Of a DNA stretch of 64,000 nt, positions 16,260 through 24,047 are shown piece after piece. Location: the NCBI RefSeq assembly GCF_000785435.2, contig NZ_JTDB02000002.1, positions 972,284 to 1,036,283 of the forward strand, given 5' to 3'. The number at the start of each line of letters is the position of its first letter. Position 1 is the stretch's first letter. The DNA comes from Paraburkholderia sacchari. Its GTDB lineage: Bacteria; Pseudomonadota; Gammaproteobacteria; Burkholderiales; Burkholderiaceae. The notes under the pieces were generated by a model that was not told where the DNA came from, ran no database searches, and saw nothing but the letters and a program-made list of their open reading frames with translations. The translations under genes and the position numbers were made by a program.

Positions 16260-17531
16260 TTACAACGAGGTCGCGGTAATGGCGATGGCCCGCGCGCTGC
16301 GCTCGCGCGCAATCTGCGCGACCAGCATCCAGAGCGTGGCAATCGAGATGAGTGGGGTGAACGGGACGTGTAGATTCGACACGAGCGTGAGTCCCGCGAT
16401 GGGCGCGAGCCAGAGTACGGCCAGCCATTCACGCTGTCCACGCTGGAAACCGTGTTCTTTCGCGTGAGCGATAATCCATGCGATGAGGATTCCATACCAT
16501 GCGAGATCGTAATCGTAGAGGTACGGGCTCACCATCAAGCTGGCGCAAACGAGCACGGCGGCGCGCAGACCGAAGGCGCTTGGGCGGCCCCATGCATAGC
16601 AGACGGCCGAGGCGGCGCATACGACGGACAGGGTTTGCGCGGCGGCTGCGAGGGCAGTGGGCGCATGGAGCAGCTTGAACGCTGCGAACAACGTGGGTAC
16701 TCGAAACAGCAGTGCCCGTCCGGTTTCGACGTAGCTGTTGGCGAGCGCCACGTTGTGAAGGAATGCAACGAACGTTTCACTGCCGAACGCCAGTACCGCG
16801 AGCGCCATCGAAATCGCCACGCCTGCGGCCATCGCGCCCAGTGCGCGCCATGAGCGTGAAGCGAGCAGCGCAAGCGGAATCAGCACGGCAAGCTGCGGCT
16901 TCATGGCAACGAGTGCAAAGCACAGCCCGGCGAGTATCGGACGGCGGCGCAGCAGAACCAGACCGAGCCCCACCAGCGATGCCGTAAGCAATCCGTTTTG
17001 GCCGGACGTCAGCACGAGCGCGGAACCCGGGAAGGCGATCGCGATGAGCGCGGTGCGCGGGTGGGGCACGATTGTCGTGGTTACCTTGACGAACAGCGCG
17101 AGCGTGCCGAACAGGAAGATGGGTGCCGCAAGCGTGAACGGCAGCAGCGCCAGGGGATAGACGAACAGCAGAAATGTTGGCGGGTAGAGCCAGGGGAGGA
17201 CGCCGACGGGGCGGCCGGCCACATGCTCCTCGATGGGCGTCAGGATGCTGAGGTTATAGGCATCCGCCGCATGTCCCTGCAGGGCAAGATGCGAGGCGCT
17301 CCAGAACGGCAAGGAGTCCACGGCGAGCACGCTCATCTGTGGATCCTTCAGCCACACCAGGTGATACAGGTAAGCCAGCGCAACCCCAACGTAGTAGATG
17401 AGTGCGGCAAGCGGATAGATCCACAGGCGTTGTCCGCTCAACCAGTGCGAGCGGTGCGTTCCGCTATCGGGAGACTGAACGGGCGCCATCTTGGCGGTGC
17501 CGGTCAGTTCACGAAGAGTCGTCTGGTTCAT
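16260..17531 (-). CDS. GT87 (DUF2029) membrane glycosyltransferase, paralogue 4
   Basis: A 423-residue polytopic protein of family GT87. It has LPWLYPPTFLLFVYPLALLP, TSGQNGLLTASLVGLG and AMKPQLAVLIPLALL. The loop after helix 1 reads AVDSLPFWSASHLALQG: the Asp is kept, but the following Phe of the other paralogues is Ser. The ATG at 17531 overlaps the stop of paralogue 5 (ATGA), and gtrB starts 16 bp after its stop, so all three are one operon. A read-through frame extends upstream to 18926 but overlaps paralogue 5 and is not coding there. Confidence 0.82.
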   Translation of the reverse strand: MNQTTLRELTGTAKMAPVQSPDSGTHRSHWLSGQRLWIYPLAALIYYVGVALAYLYHLVWLKDPQMSVLAVDSLPFWSASHLALQGHAADAYNLSILTPIEEHVAGRPVGVLPWLYPPTFLLFVYPLALLPFTLAAPIFLFGTLALFVKVTTTIVPHPRTALIAIAFPGSALVLTSGQNGLLTASLVGLGLVLLRRRPILAGLCFALVAMKPQLAVLIPLALLASRSWRALGAMAAGVAISMALAVLAFGSETFVAFLHNVALANSYVETGRALLFRVPTLFAAFKLLHAPTALAAAAQTLSVVCAASAVCYAWGRPSAFGLRAAVLVCASLMVSPYLYDYDLAWYGILIAWIIAHAKEHGFQRGQREWLAVLWLAPIAGLTLVSNLHVPFTPLISIATLWMLVAQIARERSARAIAITATSL

Positions 17532-18787
17532 TGAGTGGCCTCTCGTGTAATGGAATGGGTGCGTTCGATGCGCGCGCGGCGCAGCACCACGAGCAGCATG
17601 AGCAACAGAATGACCGGGCCGACTTGCGGCAGCCTGAGAACCTGATTGAAGAACTCGTACGCGGGCAGGAGCCAGGCGAGAAGCAGCACGGGCTGTTCGC
17701 CGGCCAGCCATCCACGACGCAATCCTGTTGCGAGCAGACCGGCGCACGCCAGTCCGAGCCACGTCAGTTCGTAGTGCCAGACGTAGGGATTGACAATCAG
17801 CGTGGCAGTCGCGAGCGCAGCCGCGCGCATGGCGGTGTCGCCCGTCGTGCGCCAGACTTTCCATGCGCTGCAGACGGCGATGACGGCAACGACTGCTTGC
17901 GCGAGTCTCGCCACGATCAGCGAAGCGTCCATGAGCCGGAGCGAAGCGAACACGGACGGAGAAGCGAGCCAGAAACGGACGTCGTGCTCGAGAAGGAACT
18001 CGCGTGCCATTCCGACGTTTCCGGCGAAGAGCCGAAGCGAAGCCGGCCCGCAAAGTATCACGCTTGCAAGAGCAAGGAGCACGGCCGTCACGGCGGCGTA
18101 TCCAAACACCTTCCACGCCCGTGCCGCGACCAGAACGAGTGGGAACAAGATGCCCAGTTGCGGCTTGATAGCTAGCAGTCCGATGCAAATTCCGGCGACC
18201 ACGGGGCGCCGGTCGATCGACGCGATGGCAAACGCGGCGAGCGCTGCCGTAATCAAACCGTTCTGTCCGAAGATGGCGCACACCAATACGCAGGGCATGG
18301 CGAGCACGATGTAGCGGGCCGTTGCGATGCCGAGCGCGCCCTGTGCGAGCCCGGAAACGCGAACGGTTGCGCAGACATAAGCCGAAGCGCTCGCGGCAAG
18401 GAATGCAACGTACGCAAGCGGAAGCGGCAACAGCGCGAGCGGCGTGACGAATAGCAGAAACGTGGGGGGGTAAAGCCAGGGGATAAACGCGCTCTTGGGC
18501 AGGCCGCCCGTTGCTGCGACCACGATCCGGGAGAACGCCGAGTAGTCGAAGACCGCGGCGGCCTGGCCGTGCAGGACCGCGTGGCTGGCCGACCAGAACA
18601 CGCGCAGATCTGAGCCTGGACTCCATCCGCCTGTGTCGGAAAAGCCGCGGGTCACCACCGCCCATAGGACCACGAAGCCTACGCCTATGACAAGGATGGC
18701 GGTGCTGTAAGCGATGAGTCGCTCCCGCGAAAGCCAGGAGCACGCTATCGAGTGCGAACGTGTGGCATTCCACTCTAGTGGTCGCAT
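17528..18787 (-). CDS. GT87 (DUF2029) membrane glycosyltransferase, paralogue 5
   Basis: A 419-residue polytopic protein of family GT87 with GSDLRVFWSASHAVLHG, IPWLYPPTFLLFVTPLALLP, FGQNGLITAALAAF and AIKPQLGILFPLVLV. The start MRPLEWNATRS at 18787 has a GGGGG purine run about 11 bp upstream; an in-frame ATG at 18958 would add a non-conserved, charged extension and is less likely. It is the first gene of the operon with paralogue 4 and gtrB. Its closest relative in the window by eye is paralogue 4. Confidence 0.82.
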   Translation of the reverse strand: MRPLEWNATRSHSIACSWLSRERLIAYSTAILVIGVGFVVLWAVVTRGFSDTGGWSPGSDLRVFWSASHAVLHGQAAAVFDYSAFSRIVVAATGGLPKSAFIPWLYPPTFLLFVTPLALLPLPLAYVAFLAASASAYVCATVRVSGLAQGALGIATARYIVLAMPCVLVCAIFGQNGLITAALAAFAIASIDRRPVVAGICIGLLAIKPQLGILFPLVLVAARAWKVFGYAAVTAVLLALASVILCGPASLRLFAGNVGMAREFLLEHDVRFWLASPSVFASLRLMDASLIVARLAQAVVAVIAVCSAWKVWRTTGDTAMRAAALATATLIVNPYVWHYELTWLGLACAGLLATGLRRGWLAGEQPVLLLAWLLPAYEFFNQVLRLPQVGPVILLLMLLVVLRRARIERTHSITREATQ

Positions 18788-19300
18788 TTTTTTCAGCCCC
18801 CGCTGAATTTTTCGGATTGGCGGCACCGCCGCCGTTTTTTTTGCCCCGTACACGCCAGTGGTGCGATGGATGGCAGTCCTGGCGTGTTGCGGGATTATGG
18901 TGAGCAGGGCGTTTTCTGGGCAACACGGAGTGCGTCGCCAGCGTTCGGGAGCGAACACTGGCGTGGGAGCGGATCGAACGCGATGAAAGCGCGTGTCATT
19001 TATTTCGATCTGCTGGCCGAAGTTGCAGGTGCGCGAGACCGGGTGCGAACGCGGAGATGAGGGGGCGCGGGGCGCGTTCGTTAAGCGAGGTGCCGCACAT
19101 GTCGAAGGTCAAAGTTACCGAAATTGAGCGCCGGCGTACGCGTCATTGTTGCGGGTGTGTCCGAGCGCACAAAGGGATCGATTTGGCTCGCGTAGAACTG
19201 CGCCTGAGGCTACGGCGCTGAGCCAGTGACGTAGTCCCACCTGCCCTCAAAACCACATGGAACGGGGGTTTACCATGTTCACATCCATTCGGAGATCAAA
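18788..19300. promoter_or_regulatory. Divergent region with promoter and leader of the pilus operon
   Basis: About 510 bp separate the leftward GT87 operon from the rightward pilus operon. The last 140 bp (about 19160-19300) repeat upstream of the second and third pilin genes, with shared elements such as GCACAAAG, CGCGTA-AACTGC, TGACGTAGTCCCACC and CCCTCAAAACCACATGGAAC. A 64-codon ORF at 18866-19060 has no support. The exact promoter could not be fixed. Confidence 0.5.
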
Positions 19301-19471
19301 ATGAACAAGATCATCGCTCAGGCAAAGAACTTTGTTCGCGACGAAAACGGCATTACCGCTCTCGAGTACGGCATCCTGGCAGGCCTGATCACCGTCCTGC
19401 TGATCGCCAGCATCGCAACGATCGGCTCGGTGCTCAAGAACGTGTTCTCCGACATCGCCTCGGCCGTCTAG
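19301..19471 (+). CDS. flp1: Flp/Fap family type IVb pilin 1
   Basis: A 56-residue prepilin with the Flp layout: a short basic leader (MNKIIAQAKNFVRDENG), cleavage expected after Gly17, then ITALEYGILAGLI with Glu22 and Tyr23 (Glu+5 and Tyr+6) and a single hydrophobic helix to the C-terminus. It is the structural subunit of the tad pilus, matured by the CpaA peptidase encoded downstream. GGAG lies just upstream of the ATG. The gene is short enough to be missed by automatic length cut-offs. A nine-codon ORF (ATG 19274) ends in TGA overlapping the pilin ATG and might couple translation. Confidence 0.93.
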   Translation: MNKIIAQAKNFVRDENGITALEYGILAGLITVLLIASIATIGSVLKNVFSDIASAV

Positions 19472-19482
19472 CGGACGCGTTT

Positions 19483-19651
19483 GCGAGTGTGTTTGCAACG
19501 CGCGCCACACTCGCCCACTTTCACAACAAACAAACGTTGAAGCTGGAACTGCTCGAGACCGCATTCGGAAACGTCTGGAAGCCGGGCGTCCTTCGAGCAG
19601 CGTCGTGTGCCATGGGGAGGGTCCGCGACGTGAAGCATTTCCGAATGCGGT
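19483..19651 (+). promoter_or_regulatory. Structured tail after pilin 1 (two inverted repeats)
   Basis: The first hairpin is GCGAGTGTG (19483-19491) with CACACTCGC (19506-19514), 12 bp after the stop. A second, long-range inverted repeat is ACCGCATTCGGAAA (19558-19571) with TTTCCGAATGCGGT (19638-19651), perfect over 14 bp and followed by TTTTGC. Both recur after pilin 2. They may limit read-through, stabilise the pilin mRNA or form a small RNA. Confidence 0.55.
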
Positions 19652-19834
19652 TTTGCAATCAAGAGCAGGGGCGGGAAATGGTTTCAGGCGTGGTCGATCG
19701 CACAAAGCTATTAATTTGAGTCGCGTAAAACTGCACCCGAGACTAGTCCGCGAGGTCGAGTGACGTAGTCCCACCACCCTCAAAACCACATGGAACGGGG
19801 GTTAACGATGTACACATCCATTTGGAGATCAAAA

Positions 19835-20005
19835 ATGCAAAACATCATCGCTCAGGCAAAGAACTTTGTTCGTGACGAAGACGGCATTACGGCTCTCGAG
19901 TACGGCATCCTGGCAGGTCTGATCACCATCTTGCTGATCGCCAGCATCGCAACGATTGGCTCGGTGCTCAAGAACGTTTTCTCCGACGTTGCCGTAGCGG
20001 TCTAA
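19835..20005 (+). CDS. flp2: Flp/Fap family type IVb pilin 2
   Basis: A 56-residue prepilin nearly identical to pilin 1: MQNIIAQAKNFVRDEDG before the predicted cleavage, then ITALEYGILAGLI and one hydrophobic helix ending SDVAVAV. The chosen ATG 19835 has GGAG upstream as in the other two copies. The frame is open further up to ATG 19790, which would add 15 residues; in pilin 1 the equivalent upstream reading ends in a stop just before the pilin, so the short form is preferred. Confidence 0.93.
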   Translation: MQNIIAQAKNFVRDEDGITALEYGILAGLITILLIASIATIGSVLKNVFSDVAVAV

Positions 20006-20014
20006 CCGATGCAT

Positions 20015-20186
20015 GGGCGAGTGGGTTTGCTGCGCGCGACACACTCGCCCAGTTTCACCAGAAGCGGACCTTTGTAACTGGAAATACTCGAGACCGGATT
20101 CGGAAACGCCTGATGACCAGGCGTCCCTGGAACAGCGTCGTGTGCCGTGAGACAGGGCCCGCGCCACAAAGCTTTCCGAATAGGGT
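20015..20186 (+). promoter_or_regulatory. Structured tail after pilin 2 (two inverted repeats)
   Basis: GGGCGAGTG (20015-20023) pairs with CACTCGCCC (20042-20050). ACCGGATTCGGAAA (20093-20106) pairs with TTTCCGAATAGGGT (20173-20186) over 9 bp, a two-base mismatch and 3 more bp, followed by TTTGC. The same layout as after pilin 1 is kept, although the sequences have drifted. Confidence 0.5.
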
Positions 20187-20367
20187 TTTGCAGTTGAAGG
20201 GCAGTCTCAGGAAATGACTTCAGGTGTTGCCGATCGCACAAAGCTATTGGTTTCAAACGGGTACAAAGTGCGAACGCGATTACTGAGCTGCCCACAGTGA
20301 TGTAGTCCGACCAGCCCTCAAACCCACAGGGAACTGGGCTCAGCAGTTCACTTTCAAGGAGATCGAA

Positions 20368-20538
20368 ATGCAAAGGATCATCGCTCTGGCAAAGGGCTTC
20401 GTTCGCGACGAAGAGGGTATTACGGCTCTGGAGTACGGCATTCTGGCGGGGCTGATCACGGTCCTGCTGATCGCCAGCATCGCGACCATCGGTTCGGTGC
20501 TCCAGAACGTGTTTTCCGACATTGCCGCTGCGGTCTAA
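20368..20538 (+). CDS. flp3: Flp/Fap family type IVb pilin 3
   Basis: A 56-residue prepilin, MQRIIALAKGFVRDEEG then ITALEYGILAGLI, ending SDIAAAV. It is the most diverged copy in the leader peptide (Leu7 and Gly10 instead of Gln and Asn) and has Gln in place of Lys in the segment GSVLQNVF. AAGGAG precedes the ATG. cpaA starts 27 bp downstream with no hairpin between, so this copy is probably transcribed with the assembly genes. Confidence 0.93.
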   Translation: MQRIIALAKGFVRDEEGITALEYGILAGLITVLLIASIATIGSVLQNVFSDIAAAV

Positions 20539-20565
20539 AAAAATCTGGGTCGGGGGAGCGGACAA

Positions 20566-21126
20566 ATGGATTTCACAATACTTTCGGTTTCCTTGCCGCC
20601 GCAACCCGTTCCGCTGTGCGTGATCGCCCTCGTGATACTCGCTGCCAGCACGGACATCGTCAGCCGCCGGATTCCGAACCTGCTGATCATGCTGGGGCTC
20701 GTGTCGGCGCTCGCGGTCCAGATCGCGCTGCGCGGAGCGCTCTCGGGCAGCGCGATCTGGCTGAGCGGCGCGGCGACCGGGTTCGCGCTTTTGCTGCCGT
20801 TCTACCTGCTCCGGGGCATGGCTGCCGGCGACGTCAAGTTGCTGATGATGCTCGGCGCCTGGCTCGGGGCGGCTGCAACAGTCGATATCGCAGTGAACAC
20901 CTTCATTATCGGTGGAGTGTGGTCACTAGGTGTCGCCTTGATGCGAGGGCGGTTGGTCCGGCTGATCGGAAACGTCGCGGCGTTGCTCGCGGGGTCCGGC
21001 CGGTTCATGCGCGCACCGGGTTTGTCGCCTGGTGTGCAGGTGGCGCGGGAGTCGGTTGGGTCGATTCCGTATGGTGTGGCGATCGGCGCGGGAACTGTAG
21101 CGGCGTTGTTTGCCATGGTGCACTAA
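20566..21126 (+). CDS. cpaA: Prepilin peptidase CpaA/TadV (A24A family)
   Basis: A 186-residue membrane aspartic protease that cleaves the Flp prepilins. The two catalytic aspartates are visible: Asp30 in AASTDIVSRRIPN and Asp89 in the GxGD-like MAAGDVKLL. About six hydrophobic segments surround them. The N-terminal methyltransferase domain of PilD-type peptidases is absent, as is usual for tad loci. A GGGGGAGC site precedes the ATG. It is the first assembly gene after the three pilins. Confidence 0.93.
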   Translation: MDFTILSVSLPPQPVPLCVIALVILAASTDIVSRRIPNLLIMLGLVSALAVQIALRGALSGSAIWLSGAATGFALLLPFYLLRGMAAGDVKLLMMLGAWLGAAATVDIAVNTFIIGGVWSLGVALMRGRLVRLIGNVAALLAGSGRFMRAPGLSPGVQVARESVGSIPYGVAIGAGTVAALFAMVH

Positions 21127-21227
21127 AGCGCTGGCCGCAGCGCAGTGTCTGGCGGTAACGTGCCCCGGCGGCGACTTTACGGGGTTCGAAAGAGATCGAA
21201 TTTTCTCGACAGTATATGGGGGTTGAC

Positions 21228-22064
21228 ATGAAAAACGGCCGCGCGCTTGCCATGCTCGCGATTGCCCTGCTGGCCGGTTTGGCCGCAGTGGTCTTCGCTT
21301 CCAAATGGTTGCTTCAGACGTCCTCGGGGGCCACGGTACCCGTTGCCGTCGCATCCGACGACATCAATCTCGGTCAGCCAATCAATGAAACGATGATCCG
21401 AACGGTCAACTGGCCAAAGGACAGCCTCCCACCCGGAACATTCAGTGCACCGAAGGACCTTGACGGTCGAGTCGTGCGCGCGAGCCTCACGCGTGGTGAA
21501 CCGGTGCTCGATTCGAAGCTGGCGCCCGTGGGCACGAAAGGCGGTTTGTCCGCTGTGATTGGCGAGGGGCGTCGAGCGATTACGGTGCGCGTGAACGACG
21601 TGGTGGGCGTGGCCGGCTTTGCGTTGCCGGGTAACTACGTCGACGTGATCGTCAACACCCAGGAGCCGCAGAAGAAGACTGACGCGCAAGATCAGAGCAT
21701 CTCGAAGATCGTGCTCGAAAAGATCCTGGTGCTCGCCGTCGCGCAGCAGGTCAACCGCGACGACACCGCGCCGAAGGTCGTGAACGCCGTGACCCTCGAG
21801 GTGACGCCTGAGCAGGCAGAGAAACTCGATCTGGCGCGAAGCGTGGGGACGCTCTCACTCGTCCTGCGCAACCAGGTGGACGACAAAAAGCTCGTCACGG
21901 ACGGTGTGACCAAGCAGACGCTGCTGGGCCAGGCTGTGCCGCTGCCGGCGCCGGTGCCCGAGCCGGCCCATCCGGTGCGGGTGAAGTACGTGGCCCATGC
22001 GCAGGTCAAGCGTGATTGCGTCGGCGTTCTGTCGGGCGTCACGGGTAGTCAGGAGTGTTTCTGA
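21228..22064 (+). CDS. cpaB: Flp pilus assembly protein CpaB/RcpC
   Basis: A 278-residue periplasmic protein anchored by one N-terminal helix (ALAMLAIALLAGLAAVVFAS). A SAF-type domain follows (VPVAVASDDINLGQPINETMI, about residues 38-110) and then the RcpC domain (ITVRVNDVVGVAGFALPGNYVDVI, near 125-145). CpaB helps organise the outer-membrane secretin. ATG 21228 is chosen because GGGGGTTG lies 6-12 bp upstream; ATG 21216 is four codons earlier and would lack a ribosome binding site. The C-terminal part contains a proline-rich segment. Confidence 0.9.
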   Translation: MKNGRALAMLAIALLAGLAAVVFASKWLLQTSSGATVPVAVASDDINLGQPINETMIRTVNWPKDSLPPGTFSAPKDLDGRVVRASLTRGEPVLDSKLAPVGTKGGLSAVIGEGRRAITVRVNDVVGVAGFALPGNYVDVIVNTQEPQKKTDAQDQSISKIVLEKILVLAVAQQVNRDDTAPKVVNAVTLEVTPEQAEKLDLARSVGTLSLVLRNQVDDKKLVTDGVTKQTLLGQAVPLPAPVPEPAHPVRVKYVAHAQVKRDCVGVLSGVTGSQECF

Positions 22065-22169
22065 AGCATCGCAGGGCGGCCGTCCAAGCCCGGAGTTGAC
22101 CACCCGGGACAGGTTGCGATAGCGGCGAAGCCGCTACTAGAACGCTGGTAAAACACGGGGTATAACGAT

Positions 22170-24026
22170 ATGGATACCAAAGTAAAGGTGGGGTCCACGG
22201 GGGCCTGCAAGGACATCGGTACGTGGCGCGTTGCGACGCTGGCCTGGGTGTGCGCGGGGTTGGTGAACGCGACGCCTGGCTGGGCGCAGGAGCAGGCCGG
22301 GAACGGGGCGCAGGAGAAGTCCGCTTCGACTGCCCAGGTTCCGATGGGCAAGGGCGGCCCCGTGCAGATGACCATCAGCATGGGACCTGCACAGGGCGCC
22401 AACGGCGCGCCCAAAGCCGTGGCGGGACCGCTGCGCGGACCGAGTTGCGTCGGGGCCATTCGTGGCGAGAGCAATGTGGTCGTGCCGCTTGGCAAGTCGA
22501 CGCTTGTGCCGATCGACGAGCCGGTGCGAAATCGCACGATCGGCAATCCGGAGATCGCGCAGGCGACCATGGTTTCGCCGCAGACGCTCTACGTGGTTGG
22601 CCAGTCGGTCGGGACCACCAACATGATCATCCAGGGCAAGAGCGGTGCGTGCCAGGTGATCGACGTGATCGTCAGCGCCGACTCGGGCGGCCTCCAGACC
22701 GCGCTCGCGCAACTCATGCCGCAAGAGCGCGATATCCGGGTTTCCACGGCTGCCGACAACATCGTGCTCGCCGGTCATGCGTCTAGCGCACAGGCGGCGC
22801 AGCAAGCGGTGGAAATCGCCAAGGTGTTCGGCGTGAGCGGCGGCAACGGATCGAAGTCGGGCGGCGTGATCAACATGCTGAGCGTCGACGCGCCGCAGCA
22901 GGTCATGCTCGAAGTGAAGGTCGCCGAAGTCGACAAGACCCTGATCGATCAGCTCGGTTCGGCAATCAATATCCAGGGCGGCTTCGGGTCGTGGACGGGC
23001 GCGCTCGTGAGCAATCTCCTCGCGGGCGTCTCGAGCGCATTCCTGGCGTCCAAGGCGAACAACAGGCCGTTCAACCTCGCCGTGGATGCGCAGAAGACCG
23101 ACAACCTCGTGAAGATCCTCGCGGAGCCGAACCTCGTCACCATCAGCGGTCAGGAAGCTACTTTCCTCGCCGGCGGCAAGATCTTCATCCCCGTGCCGCA
23201 AAGCGGCGGCGGCAATACCGCCACGGCGATCACCCTGCAGCAAGAGGAGTTCGGCGTGGGGCTCAAGTTTACGCCGACCGTGCTTGGTAACGGCCGCATC
23301 AATCTGAAGGTGGCGCCGGAAGTCTCGGAGCTGTCGCCCACGGGCGTCACGTTGAGCGCCTCGAACGTGAGCGGCGTAAGCATCCTGCCGCTCATCACGA
23401 CGCGGCGCGCTTCCACCACGGTCCAGATGGCCGATGGCGAGTCGTTCGCGATCGGCGGGCTGATCAACAACAACATTACGGGCTCGCTCAAGGCAGTGCC
23501 AGGCCTCGGTGAAATTCCGGTGCTGGGCGCGCTGATGCGCAGCACCTCGTTCCAGCACGACCGCTCGGAGCTGATCTTCATCATTACGCCGCACCTCGTG
23601 AAGCCCGTGAAGAGTATCGCGCAACTTCAGATGCCTACCGACAGCTTCTCGGAGCCCCTCGAGGCCGACGTGTACGCAACGGGCAACATGGAAGGCCGCG
23701 CCAAGCGCAACGAGGGACGCTTTGCACCAGCGGCACCCGCACCGGTAGCACCCGCGGGCCCACAGGCCACGCCGGCAACGCCCGCCGCACCTGCGTCGGC
23801 GCCGGGTGTGCCCGCAGCGCTGCCCGCACCGCAGGTCTCTTCGCGTCGCGAGGCGCCGGCGTCCTCCGGGCCGGTGCCCGAGGAAACGGTTGCACAGCCG
23901 GTCGCTACACAGCAAGTGAGCGTGCAGTCCCTCGCGCCGTCAGCGGGCGATGACAGCGCAGCGCGTGCGCAGCGCATCGAGCACGAAGCCGCCAGCATCG
24001 CGTCGAATCCAACCGTCGTTCATTGA
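22170..24026 (+). CDS. cpaC: Type II/IV secretin CpaC/RcpA
   Basis: A 618-residue outer-membrane secretin for the tad pilus. A signal peptide ends around ATPGWAQ (residues 34-40). The N-terminal pilus-formation domain (SNVVVPLGKSTLVPIDEPVR, near 110) and a BON-like repeat (VLAGHASSAQAAQQAVEIAK, near 200) lead to the secretin core with VGLKFTPTVLGNGRINLKVAPEVSELS and FAIGGLINNN (roughly 350-440). The last 130 residues are a Pro/Ala-rich low-complexity tail, longer than in many CpaC proteins, ending in a charged stretch. It lies between cpaB and the lipoprotein gene. Confidence 0.93.
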   Translation: MDTKVKVGSTGACKDIGTWRVATLAWVCAGLVNATPGWAQEQAGNGAQEKSASTAQVPMGKGGPVQMTISMGPAQGANGAPKAVAGPLRGPSCVGAIRGESNVVVPLGKSTLVPIDEPVRNRTIGNPEIAQATMVSPQTLYVVGQSVGTTNMIIQGKSGACQVIDVIVSADSGGLQTALAQLMPQERDIRVSTAADNIVLAGHASSAQAAQQAVEIAKVFGVSGGNGSKSGGVINMLSVDAPQQVMLEVKVAEVDKTLIDQLGSAINIQGGFGSWTGALVSNLLAGVSSAFLASKANNRPFNLAVDAQKTDNLVKILAEPNLVTISGQEATFLAGGKIFIPVPQSGGGNTATAITLQQEEFGVGLKFTPTVLGNGRINLKVAPEVSELSPTGVTLSASNVSGVSILPLITTRRASTTVQMADGESFAIGGLINNNITGSLKAVPGLGEIPVLGALMRSTSFQHDRSELIFIITPHLVKPVKSIAQLQMPTDSFSEPLEADVYATGNMEGRAKRNEGRFAPAAPAPVAPAGPQATPATPAAPASAPGVPAALPAPQVSSRREAPASSGPVPEETVAQPVATQQVSVQSLAPSAGDDSAARAQRIEHEAASIASNPTVVH

Positions 24027-24047
24027 CCCGGCGATCAGGAGACCAGC

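Larger units (their letters stand above)
19165..20538 (+). repeat. Threefold tandem repeat of leader plus Flp pilin gene
   Basis: Pilin start codons lie at 19301, 19835 and 20368, spaced 534 and 533 bp. Leader, coding sequence and tail are all recognisably repeated, while the third tail is cut short by cpaA. This is a recent-looking gene triplication rather than three old paralogues. Confidence 0.85.

Noticed and set aside
17532..18926. Upstream part of an 888-codon minus-strand ORF continuing into GT87 paralogue 4
   Set aside because: Out-of-frame reading of paralogue 5. It is Arg-rich, and the true start at 17531 overlaps the paralogue 5 stop.
19240..19301. Sigma-54 promoter at the TGGAAC-GGGGG-TTTACC sequence before pilin 1
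   Set aside because: The spacing is near but the -24/-12 consensus (TGGCAC-N5-TTGCA) is not met, and the sequence lies in the leader close to the start codon.
22137..23915. 592-codon minus-strand ORF opposite cpaC
   Set aside because: Shadow of the secretin gene; Arg/His/Ala-rich with no recognisable motif.
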